In this document: piece by piece, positions 25,501-37,000 of the stretch
Layout: every line of letters begins with the position of its first letter
Position numbering within the stretch: the first letter of the stretch is position 1
Assembly: GCA_963575645.1 (NCBI GenBank)
Contig: OY754471.1
Coordinates: 48,672,820 to 48,736,819, forward strand
Direction: 5' to 3'
DNA: 64,000 bases
From: Xanthostigma xanthostigma
Lineage: Eukaryota; Arthropoda; Insecta; Raphidioptera; Raphidiidae
The notes under the pieces: model-generated
Told to the model about the DNA's origin: nothing
What the model saw: the letters and a program-made list of their open reading frames with translations, nothing else
The model's database searches: none
Translations under genes and position numbers: made by a program

Positions 25501-27619
25501 AGTCTCGCAAATAGTGTCCGTGTCGTTGCAATTGGCGCAAGGCATGGATCACATAGCCAATCAAAGACTGGTGCACAAGGATTTGGCGGCGAGGAACTGC
25601 TTGATCACCAGCGCCATAAATGCCAAAGTCTCCTTGCCCGCGCTCACCAAGGACGTGTACAGAGAAGAGTATTGCAAACACATTAACCAGGTAAAGTGGC
25701 TTCTTAACAATAATTATTACGCGATTTCACGTGGCACGATTTTAGAGTCACTGAAAATAGGTAAATTAGAGAATGGGACTTTATTCGCTACACTCCAACC
25801 TAGACAGACCTCTCCGATATCTAGGTGCCAAACAATTCTGGGTCCTATATTTACATAAATTTATTTTTTTTAACCTAACTTTGTACAAAAAATTCAAAAG
25901 TCAGAAATAATTAATTAACATTAAAAAAAATATATTTATTTATGCCTTTATGACAATAATTTATTGGTGTCATCGACTTATAACCTTTTGTAAAAATTTA
26001 TTATGGAAAAGTTCCCATTTAGAATTCGACTTACTTTTGATTGGGACTGTAACGGATCAACCTCCTTAATTTATTTCAAAATCGATTCTTTTTTTTTCTC
26101 AGGTAATACCATTGCGATGGCTGCCGCACGAGGCTGTGTACGAAGACGACTATTCGACAAAAAGTGACGTTTGGTCTTGGGCGTGTACGGTTTGGGAACT
26201 TTTCAATAAATGCGAGATTCCATTCAGTGATTTTAGCGATTCAGCCGTGCTGGCACAGTTGAAAGATCATTCCTTGCATTGGAAACCGCACAAAGCCACG
26301 CCCCAACCACTTGCAGATTTGCAGGTAAATTTTTAAGACGTCGAGTTTTTTTTTTATGGCGAACTATAATCGCGTTCGTAGAAGAAGACGCGCAACTCTG
26401 TATCTCTTTTTAGGAAAGACGGCGAGGAGTTTTAGGTGTATTTTTCGGGCACAGGCGAGATTATTGTTGGAATCGCTTCGTTTTAGGGTGTAGTTCAATC
26501 CCCTAAGTTTGCTTACAAATTGTTAGTGTGCTTGATTTTATAATTGACAATTAGTGACGAAAATAGTGCTTTTTTCTCTATTTTTTTTAATATCTCCGTT
26601 CCTCTTGACTTTTAGTATAGCATATGCATTGAGAAAGTTGTTCCCTATGAAATTTCCTAAAAAATGAGCACTGACAGAGGTCGCTAAGTACAATTGTTAA
26701 CTTGCAAATAGCCCCGAAAGTTAAAAAAACACTTTTTTTTCACTATTTTTTTACTAAAAAATGACCGCACATAGATGGCTGAAAATTCTCAAAAATGATG
26801 TCTTTTTGGAAAAAATTAATTCTAACCGATTTTATAACGCATTTTTGAGAATTTTCAGCCATCTATGTGCGGTCATTTTTTAGTAAAAAAATAGTGAAAA
26901 AAAAGTGTTTTTTTAACTTTCGGGGCTATTTGCAAGTTAACAATTGCACTTAGCGACCTCTGTCAGTGCTCATTTTTTAGGAAATTTCATAGGGAACAAC
27001 TTTCTCAATGCATATGCTATACTAAAAGTCAAGAGGAACGGAGATATTAAAAAAAAATAGAGAAAAAAGCACTATTTTCGTCACTAATTGTCAATTATAA
27101 AATCAAGCACACTAACAATTTGTAAGCAAACTTAGGGGGTTGAATTACACCCTAAAACGAAGCGATTCCAACAATAATCTCGCCTGTGCCCAAATAATGT
27201 CTTTTTAATGTTTTTACTTCCTCGCCGTCTAGGCTATTTGGATTAGAATCTATGGGTGTTTTAAAAGAACGTAAATTCTTAACCTGGGTTACTTAAAGAA
27301 GCAGGTTGCCAAGAAACACTGACACTCTTTTCTCGATCTGTATTTCATTAAACATGTTACCATCATCGGGAAATAACCATATCCAGATAGTATGAAAGAA
27401 GTCGTTAGTTTTGACGAGATTCTTTGCTAAAAGTTATTTCGTTTTTTGGAACCAGTGTGTCTTTTTCAGTGCTGAAGCAAACTCATATTAAAGTGTAAAA
27501 ATAAATTAATTTCTGTTTTAAATCTGTTCTAGGAAAAATGTTGGTCTCAAAGTCCGAAAGACAGACCGACATTCACGGACATCATTCAAGCCATGACAGA
27601 ACTGATGGAGAATCTTTAA
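16559..27619 (+). CDS. otk: Off-track / PTK7-like receptor pseudokinase (5' exon missing)
   Basis: Single-pass cell-surface pseudokinase of the PTK7/Off-track family, known as a Wnt and plexin co-receptor in planar polarity and axon guidance. Visible exons: 16559-16682, 16948-17108, 17192-17336, 17925-18061, 18336-18490, 18732-18873, 18952-19101, 19584-19742, 20376-20705, 21896-22043, 22289-22416, 22595-22774, 23759-24043, 24141-24400, 25421-25690, 26103-26324, 27533-27619. All have GT/AG borders and phases join without a stop, giving 1026 residues, near the fly Otk length. Six Ig domains each show the Cys-Trp-Cys pattern (for example LRC, IHWF, YKC in the first). A membrane helix lies near residue 616 (VLITTSVAAAYIFLVVGLMV). 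A Ser/Gln/Asn-rich juxtamembrane exon precedes the kinase-like domain with GRGEFGDI, MIKSL and HKDLAARNC. DFG is replaced by LPA (KVSLPALTKDV), matching the known catalytic loss in PTK7. MRWLPHEAV and SDVWSWACTVWE follow. The start codon and signal peptide were not found upstream. Confidence 0.93.
19766..20293. mobile_element. hAT-type MITE, ATCCGT-rich family, copy 1
   Basis: The element begins TAGTGATGTGCCGGA and ends TCCGGTACATCACTA. It is flanked by exact 8-bp duplications ATCTAAAC (19758-19765 and 20294-20301), diagnostic of hAT superfamily insertion. Both subterminal regions are packed with CCGTAT/ATCCG repeats. At 528 bp with no coding capacity it is non-autonomous. It lies in the off-track intron after the exon ending at 19742. 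A close copy is at 56406-56937. Confidence 0.95.
20706..21895. other. Off-track intron with scattered direct and inverted motifs
   Basis: This 1.2-kb intron has no recognised gene. It contains repeated GTGGATCA/TGATTCACTGT motifs around 20838, 21009, 21346 and 21703, some in inverted orientation, suggesting a decayed inverted-repeat element. Confidence 0.4.
23060..23680. repeat. Dispersed repeat (family shared with 51388-54600)
   Basis: This off-track intron segment matches, in reverse complement, 54090-54600 and 51388-51475. Shared landmarks are AAAGGGAGGCAAACATCTT (minus strand), repeated GCCATCTGACGGC/GCCATCCGACGGC motifs and the end GCGAATAATTCGCAC. Internal CATCTGACGGC/GATCTGTCATCTGA motifs recur several times. 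The copy here is uninterrupted and gives the pre-insertion sequence for the palindrome at 51478-54067. Confidence 0.8.
24599..25310. mobile_element. hAT-type MITE, CCGAAA-rich family
   Basis: The element begins TAGTGTCCGACCGAAA and ends with its complement TTTCGGTCGGACACTA. The 8-bp target duplications GATGAAAG (24591-24598 and 25311-25318) are exact. Both subterminal regions carry many ACCGAAACCG hexamer-like repeats and the centre is AT-rich. At 712 bp without coding capacity it is non-autonomous. It sits in the off-track intron between the N- and C-lobe-coding exons of the pseudokinase domain. Confidence 0.95.
26418..27229. mobile_element. 812-bp foldback element in the last off-track intron
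   Basis: The left arm (26418-26797) is the near-perfect reverse complement of the right arm (26840-27229), with a loop of about 42 nt. The outer ends are GACGGCGAGGA and TCCTCGCCGTC. The arms differ mainly in the outer 30-50 bases (a short internal indel near 26430/27195). No coding capacity is seen. TAGG lies near both outer flanks, but the target duplication is not certain. Confidence 0.9.
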
Positions 27620-30600
27620 ATGTAATAACGTTTTTTATCGGTTTCTTTCAAGGCCAGTTCTTTTTTTGACTGGTATATTAGTCATCATATTGTGATACTG
27701 CGCTATAAAAAATACGGGGCAGTTGATTGTCAATAGTATGGCATCTTCACTGTAATTTTCGAAGGAGAGAAATTCGCGATCGTCGATATTCGCCCGTACT
27801 CACAATTGGTGCGGCGCAGAAACAAAACAGTATTAATTAAGTATACGGGGTTCGGTGAAGATGCTATAATTTTATACTTAGGTAAATTATTTAAACGAAT
27901 TGAAATTTTTATGCAAACTATTTACTGTACTAGGTTCCCTCCATAATTTTTTAAAGCTGTAATGGGGAAGACAAATTTTATTGAAATTTTAATTTTCAAA
28001 GTGTCCGATGCAATTGACTGTCTTAATTTCTCAAAGAAAATATAAAAATTATATTTAAAATGTTTTAGTATATATCTGTAAATAGTATTTAGAAAACTTA
28101 AAATCTGTGGCGGCAAGTCAAAATACGGTACGTCAAATGAAATTTTAGTGTCTAGCATTTTTCAAAAAAATGACTTAAGTCATTTTGTCTTGTCGCCAGA
28201 GGAATCTATTGTGTAAGTTTTATTTTTTTTTATTTATGCTTATTTCAATTATAAGCTATTTTTGAATAACGATTATATTTATCGAGTCTTTTTTTTATGC
28301 AAAGAAAATTGAGTCTTCCGCCGACAGATCTAATTTTAAATGTTCAAGTGTCTAAAAAGCACAAATTCTAACACCGAATTAAACTATTCTTAAAAAAAAA
28401 AAAAACATTTTTAATAATCGCGAGAGAAACCAATTTTTACATTTCGAAACTTATACCGTAAAATCATAAATTATAGTCTGTCTATATATGTTTTTTATAC
28501 TCGTTGATAAAAGATGATCTCATTTTTTATAAAAATATCTTAGTCTTTTTTTAATAAAAGAGCGTGCAATTGTCAAATGCACTTTTAGAAATATGTCCTA
28601 TTGATAAAGTGGAATTGTTGTCGCTGTTCATGCCGCCATTTTATAAAATGGCGTCCTGTATTTCAGCGTATTTCATAAAATGTGCAAAACTTGCACTTTA
28701 AAAAAAGTACAATAATACTAACAGCATAAATGGGGCTCTGCAATTTCAGGACCGACCCCCAACGGCAACGTCAAGACTTAATGAACAATTCTGCGTCAAA
28801 TACTCACTAATTGAGCAATACGATAATCAATGTGACATTTTTACTAGTTTTTTATACTTTTTTACAACTTAGAATCAACCACCAAAATATTTATTGTATC
28901 ATATTTCAGGTTCAAACATTATTTATAAGAACGTTTTCATGATAATAAAGCATAGCCATGGACATTATTAAGAAAATATTCTAAATACAGCAGAATCTCA
29001 CTAATCCGGCACGTTCCTCCAAATTATAGTGTAAATACATTTAGGGGTAGAGAAAAATTACCATTACCAGAGCCGTGTTTTGGTGAGTTACTGCTGTAAC
29101 ACTAAAAATAAGTTAGTTTCGATGAGAAATCACTGCATTATTCTCCGCGAAACGGCAAAGGAAAGGAGTATTCTGAATTTTTAGTGATCAAAATGTAGTC
29201 GAAAATAATTGCATACACATATCTTAGCAAAACCGCATTTTAAAACATTTTCATAATCATAAAAAAGGCATATAAGTGTTTACAAAAAATATTGCTAAAA
29301 ACTTGGCAATGTTATTACTCGCATTGTTTTTACTTTTAACTCCTTTTTAGTCCGAACTCTTGTTAACGCACACCCAAGAGTGAAAAAAAAAACTACAGAA
29401 CTGTTATCGAGATTTGAATAAAAAATATAAAATTCCTTCGACGTTCGATTCGGGAAATAATTGGCCTATGTTCAGGAGCACAAATACTTTAAATTTCAAG
29501 TATTTGTGATTTTTTAGACATGTTTAAATAGCCTGAAACGATCGTTGATTAAATTTATATTGTTCCGTTATTCAGCTCGAAAAGTACGCAACTGTACATT
29601 ACATAATTTCTAAATAAAACAAAAAAAAACATCGATCTCTAATAGAGAGAAAGGGGAACTTTGGGTGACAAATTCGGCGAGAAATTAGATTTAGCAGTGA
29701 CGCACTCTTGGCTGTTATAAACGCTTCGAAAAATGTCAGCCAATCCCGACGTTTCAATAGCCCGCGCTTAAAGTCCCGCATCAACATGGCGCTGATTTCA
29801 CACAGTGACGCAATGATCGCCATTCACTCTCTCTATATCAGTGAGTTAAAAACAAAACAATGTAAATTCACGTAGGGGTGTTTTTTTTAAACAACGTGGT
29901 TAATCAGCATTTTTGTGTTCATAATTGGATGTTTGGAGTCACAAGGGCGTATTTACAATAAAAAACTGACTAGCAGTTAACATCATTTTAATAAAATTTT
30001 CCACAGCATTTTTTTTTACAAAACTGATTTTGTAGATACGCTCTTTTGGAGACTAATCGGGGTTAAAAGTACTGATCCATACCATATATAATAATAATCG
30101 TAACAATAAAATGCATACTTTTTGAAAATATGTTTTTGTAAAATACGTTTTTTTTCTATTATTTATTGTAAATGTAGCTTTTGATATTGTAATCTCTATT
30201 TACATAGCTTTTTTTATAAAATAAGTGCTTCTTACTACCGAAACATGTATAAACACAAAATTATCATATATAATCATTAAACAAATCATAATAAAACGTT
30301 TTTTTTTTATTTCCTTAACTAATACCCAATTTAATCCAATTGTTCCATTTTCTCACTATGACAGAAAGAAATACTTCTACCTATATTATTTTTAATAGGT
30401 GATAATATGGGTCAAAAGAAGACGATTAGTGTTAAAAATAAACCACTTTAGTCGAAATTGTTTGATAAGAGAGAAAAATGATTATCCAAATTCATATTCT
30501 TAGTAGATCGAGAACCCTCTGTATAAGCGCACCAAATTTCAATGAAATCGGATTAGGGATATACTAATACTAATACATATTATAAAGAGGTCAAGTTTGG

Positions 30601-31097
30601 ATATAAGAGGTAATATCCGAAACTACTAATCCGATTTCAAAAATTTTTGAACCAATATTTAGAATGGAGCACAAGTGCAAAACTAACTCTTCTCGTTTCG
30701 AAGTTATGACCATTTAAAAATTTAAAACTCGATAATTGCGAAAGATTGACATTTTAGTTTTCATAGCATTCACGAACTCAACGTGTAAGTCCACCAAAAA
30801 TTCTATAAGTCCTGACAAAAATCCCGGATACGCGTTTCCTTCCATTTGTAGGTAACAAACATGCAAGATTTTATTTATTAGTATATATTGATTAAACTTT
30901 CCATACAATAATAATTCATAATGTGTCAGTTCTATGTCTGGATTGACATTTGAAAATCATTTCTTATGCATTAGTTATTAATAAAGATGGCTGCATAATT
31001 TCTAAAGATCAAATCAAACCCGTCAAAAATATCAAGTCAACGGTTTCAACAATCGTCAATAAGTTTGTTTTTCTATACACTCCACTTCAATCCAAAC
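27620..31097. other. Off-track 3' UTR and intergenic DNA
   Basis: No exon was recognised. Candidate polyadenylation signals AATAAA are at 28553-28558 and 28944-28949, but the true 3' end of off-track cannot be chosen from sequence. An 18-bp palindrome (GCCATTTTATAAAATGGC) lies at 28631-28648. A minus-strand frame at 29599-29823 is open for 74 codons but resembles nothing known. A segment at about 30640-30730 (CTTCTCGTTTCGAAGTTATG) recurs at 36920-36960. Confidence 0.45.
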
Positions 31098-34000
31098 ATG
31101 GAAGTCAAAACTTTGTTGCTACTTTTTATAATTTGTTTAACAAATACTGTGGTGCTCGTGTCGTGTAAAAGTAAGTAACGATTTCATTTGTTTCTAACAA
31201 TTTATACTTGCCCAGCCAGATTAGTCCGGAACGTATAAAAATAAATATATCGCTTTAGTTACTCGGTCGAACTTATTCTAATATAAATCGGGAACGAAAC
31301 GTCGAAGGGAGTCAATATTCACCAGGATTTGCTAAGCACAATAAACTGTGTAAAAACCACCGAAGGAGAGTTTTTGTGTGACAGACAGATAAAAGAATAT
31401 TTTCTATTTTACATTATAAATTGGAACCGAAATGTTTATTTTGTTTTAATTTTTCTCGAGAATTTTTTAAGTAGGTACAGTAGAACGCCGATTATCCGAA
31501 TTAATTGGGACCGGGGTCGATTCGGATAGCCGAAAATTCGGATAATCGGACATGTAGTGTCTTGCCTCTAGCTTTCAAGTTTTCAACCATAACAGTTGAA
31601 ATATATCTGGACTCCAGCGAGTTCCAACTTCGACGTGTGCTGATACCATTGTAGCGTCTACACGGCAATTGTCACTCGAATTTTTGTATTCCTGCGTCCC
31701 CACAAAACTTGTTTTTATTGAAAAATTACTTGGTTTTAATTTTTTATATTACGCTTAGGACCGATTCGGATAACTGGCGATTCGGTTAATCGGCGTTCTA
31801 CTGTACGTTTAAGAATACATATGTTTTTGCTCTAAAACTCGTTAAATTTTCAGATTTGTATTCAATAAACAGAAACAAAACATCAACCAACATTACAACA
31901 ATAAACGCCATAACCGACATTGTTAGGGGTATTCCGTTATACAAATTAACGGTAGTGTATGACGACAATATTACAGGTAGATTTCAAAAAAAAAAAATTA
32001 AACTAAATAATAAATCACTAGCGGAAAAACAGTTTGGGGGGGGGGGATTTATCGCTTGTGAAAATCTGCATTGTATAAAAAGTATTTTAAACACGCAAGT
32101 TTAAAAAATTTGGAGGGGGCTGAACGATATTTTTGAGGGAAAGCACCATTGAGGTAGTACTATCTCAATGGAAAGCACGGAGCACAAAGTACAAACACCA
32201 GGACATTATTAAATGTCTTGGGCGCTATTGGTCAATGTTAAAATTAACAGCGCTGTTAAATTTCTGTCTCACTTTAATTGAATTTGTTAGAAAGTGACAA
32301 CAAACAAACAGTACACAATAGCAGAGATAACCACAATAGCACCATAAACACTGGTATACCTAAATAACAACGTGTTATGGTTGGATCCGTTAGCTCAGTT
32401 GGTCAGAGCATCGCACTTTTAAGCAATTGTCGAAGGTCGCGGGTTCGAATCCCCGCACGGGTTCCCTTTTTGATTTTTTTTAAATTACCTATAGAAATAT
32501 TAAAATTGCAGTTTCATTTAATTCGAGGTTTCCGAATTATCCGCCCCAATTTATTGTCATTTTTAATGAAACTCTAAATTGCTATACATTCCTCAATTTT
32601 TAAAACAAAATCTTAACAATGTAATTAAGTGGCCTCGTATAGAGGCAAACTATAAGATCCTTGGCTGACCGAGCCACTTGATATTTCAGATTCTGAATTC
32701 GTAAGCACGCTATCACAGACTCTGAACAAAAATGAAATCACAACAAAAATCTTTCGACTCAGAAATGGAAAAAAGGCAATGTTTAATTTTTTAAATATGT
32801 CCGTCATTGCTAATAATAAAGTAACATGTATATTTTTCTGTAAAAATCGCACTGCTGTAAGAATATTGAAAAAGGTAAGAATTAAAATGGTCTTCGCGGA
32901 CACACAAACGGACAGCAAAGTGATCGTATTTTTTTATTTATTAATGAAATTAGAAATAATATTTTAGAGTCACAAAAGTGATCTCTAAATCGAGATACGA
33001 GACTGAAAAAATATGTTTTTCAGATAATGAAAGGAGATTTAATACGAAGAAATTTGTTGTATATTTTTTACTGGGGACATAACGAAATCGGTAAAGAGTT
33101 TACTAAACAAATTCACGACGCTATGCGAATTGTTGTCATTACAAATCCCAGAATTAATGCGTAAGTATATCCAATACAAATACTTCCATAAATTGGTGAT
33201 TATAGACGATCAGTAACTGAGGTCATTATCGCCTATAAATTAACACAATATAACTAACCAACGCAAAGTAAATAAAAACGCGACTTACCTATAGGTTTAT
33301 ATGTCGAGTTTTGTAATTTTATTCATCAGTCGCGTCGCAGTTGTAACGAAATTTTTTCGAACAATCGATAGGGTCGAAGCAGAGCCACTACTGTGTTCAC
33401 ACACTTATTTTTTTTTTTAAATTGTTATATTAGATATATCTAAATTACCAACATTTTCAGTGGGTAGGTACATAAAAAATAAATTAATATTTGGCACTGT
33501 GACCGGTGTTGAAAACTTTAATTCAAAATCCACTTACCAAGCATTGCAGACGGTTTCAGTGAAGGCCACATGACTGTTCAGGACAGCAGGAGGCAGGAGT
33601 AGAAGATCTCATTGCAGTCACCAAATCCTAAGTCTCCCATCCAAAATAATTGAATTGGAGCCGATTCTTTTCAGTTGCACAATTGAAAACGTGTCTGAAA
33701 ATACAAAAAGATCGTTATAGAAAATGTGAATTAAGGACGTAGTCTGGTGTTCGGGTTTTGAAAAAACGAATTTATTTTTTTTACATTTTTAGTAAGTATA
33801 ATATATTGAGAAAATACTGTAAAAATTTTAGACCGAAATATTGAATATTTACAAAGCTATAGCATATAGTCGAGAGCAGCAACGGTCTTACGGTAAGACT
33901 CTTACCTGCTCGTACCTCTCAATTGTTATCACATTACCCTTATACTCTCGCAGAGTAGAGCAAACAAATTAACAGAAAACGATGCCTTTGAAGAAACGGA

Positions 34001-37000
34001 AGGTTTAATAGACACCAAGTATAGCTGATTGGTGTAAATATTCATTTTTATTTTTTTGTAAGAAATCTGAAATTAAAACTTTAAACGCGTTTTTCTCAAA
34101 ACTACGTTTTTCTAAGCGGCGCGGGTAATTGAAACAATTGTATACAACCGAATGCTTTCAGTTTTGCACAGGGTATTTTACACAACAATAGCTCCGTCCG
34201 GTACTAGAATTACTTAATTATAAAAATTATTTCTATTTTTTTTAACCGATTTTCAACGAAAAAATCACGATTTTCTCGTTGTTTTTTTTCTAAAAGCCGC
34301 CATTTTGTTATTTTTCAATAAAAATGTTTATTTCTAGTACGGGATAGAACCACAAGCCTACGAAACAATAACCAATTTAATTTTTATAATTCAGTTGACT
34401 CCAAGTGACGTTATCATCCGCGCTACCCACCTACCTCCATTTAAAGTTGTCTACTTTAGGTTAAAAAAACAATTATAAAATGGCGTAAAATTAAGCAAAA
34501 AAAAATTTTTTTTCTTAGTTTACGATATCAGTAAAAACATGTAACAAAATTGAAAACATCGTACATTATTTTGATAATAAAAAAAAATTCTGAAATAACG
34601 GTTGAAAACGAGCCTGAACATAGGACTACGTCCTTGAACTTAAAAAATTAACACATGTAGTTAAAAAAGTCAACAGTTGCACTAAATACGCGTAAATGCA
34701 TAATGTACAAGGTCAAAATGACAAAGCCTGAAGTTACAAGTCAATCAAAATCGTTTTCGAAATAGTTTGCTAACATTACACCACTAGGAAATGTAACAGG
34801 TTCCCACGTGAAATATTCGCCGACTGATGTAAATAGCCTACAAATACAAGTGACATATTTCCATATAAAATTCACGAAAACCAACAAAAATGTGTTCTCT
34901 AATATTAAGAATGATCCAAAATGACTAACTATACACATTTACATCAGGCAAAACAAGTTTAAATCCTTTAAAAATAAAAATTGGTTTTCAATTATGACTT
35001 ACCCATATCATCCCATATGAAAAGTTTACATTGTTAAATGCAAGGTAAATTTTCTTTGATTCCAGTTAAATATTATATCAAAATGACCCAAATTACATCC
35101 ACTTTAAGATTTGATACAATTTTGACCTGAGCACCACTTTTCAAACTCAAAAAACTTTAATTTCTAGAGAACTTATTACCGGTACAAACAATTCTTAATA
35201 ATGAATACGGTTAAAAAACAAAACACGAGACGGCGTCCACTTCTGACCCTTTGATTGGCTGCTAGGTTCGCACCAAATTCAAACCAACTTTGCCTTGCTG
35301 AGAATGTTTTTATACCAATTTCTTTTAATTAATTTTAATATTGATTATTATTATATAATGCCTGTTGACAATAATATTTATCTGTAAATGTACAGCTTAA
35401 AAGAGGAAAAATATACTAGACTACTACTATAGGGTATCAACTTATATAAAGTCAAAAATCATCAATAATTTTTAAAACTAATGTATAACTTTAAGGGAAA
35501 ATAATTGTAATTTTTTTTAATGCAGCATTTTGACGGGAAAAGCTTCGACTTTCAGTGCCTGACATTCAATTTCCTTCATGTTTCTGTTCATTGTTACACT
35601 ACTTCCAAACAAACAAAAGTAACAATTCGCATTGCTTGCTGGGCCAGTAAAATGGCGAGCTCAGTTTCCGCTAATTCGAAAAATAGAAGAACTTTTCGAT
35701 GGTAACAAGCAAAATACTGATGGAACACAGATTTTGAACTCTTTTCTAACGTTTTTAACAAGTTCTAGCCATTGACAGATTGTGTATCATATTTATACAA
35801 ATGTTCCCTCAAAGAACCCTTTTGCGATTTTGTGGAAGTGTTCTGGGTCAAATCATTTTCGAAAACAAATTCGCTCCGTTTTTAATTATCAAGATAAAAA
35901 AAATAGCAATACACTGCCAAAAAAAAACTAAAAAGAAAACCCAATTATTTTAATAATAACTTGATAATATGTTCTATAGTTATCGAGTATTCTATAACCA
36001 AGCAACGTCCTATCGCCAGCATTATCTTAAGCTGGTCAACTGGTGGATTCAAGGCAAAGGCTTGTATCAGCACCCCACGTTGCCATCGTCCAAAAAAATT
36101 TACTCCGATTTTCACGGCCGAATTTTCAAAGTCCCAGTAGTCCACGTAAGTTTAAAACTTATTAATTTTGTCCCATGTCAGTCGGTGCGTAAACATGGGT
36201 CAACAATACCGCCGGTGTAGGAAATTAATCGTTCAAAAATTTATCTCATTTTTCTCTACAATCGGTTTCTCAGAAACCGCCCTGGCATTTCGTCACGTAC
36301 AACGAAAACGGATCGTCTATAAAAGTCGAAGGTGGAAGAGATGACAAACTGCTGAAGCTCATATCGGATAAGCTCAATTTTAGGTAAGAATTAAACATCT
36401 TATGGGAATAAAAACAAAACTGAACGACGTCCCACAAGAAAATATAAATATTTGAAGAGCGGTCTGTTTCAAACGGCACATGTCGCGTCATAATATCATC
36501 AGAGTTCAGGTACCTTCCCACTACGCAAGGGTCGCAAATGATTTAATTTTATTTGTAAAAAGACACCGCACATTATAGACACGACTATAGGAAGTCTTTT
36601 TTTTTAATTGACAGATTTGAGTACTTCGATCCGCCGGATCGTAATCAGGGGTCATCGATTATGAATAACGGATCGTTTAAAGGCGTTTTGGGTCTTCTGT
36701 GGACAAGGGTAAATATATTTTTTGTACTACATTTTATATATTATTTAAAATAGATTTTGTTTATAGGAACGTTCTTAGTGCCTCAAAAAGCCGCCGATTT
36801 GCGAAAACATCGAAAAACTGCAATTTTTTGGAAAATATAAAAGTGTCACGGATATGCCTGAAATTACTTGACCTTATAGAAAAAAGTGCGCTGAATCGAA
36901 TGAGCACAAGCGCAGAACTGTATCTCTTCTGGTTTCGAAGTTATGAGCATTTAAAGTTTGAAAATTTCAAACTTGATTATCTCCGAAACTTGACAAGATA

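Noticed and set aside
29599..29823. 74-codon minus-strand frame between off-track and IR40a
   Set aside because: No homology, no splice partners and no promoter context.
32377..32577. 66-codon frame across the tRNA-like sequence
   Set aside because: It is a translation of the tRNA-like DNA.
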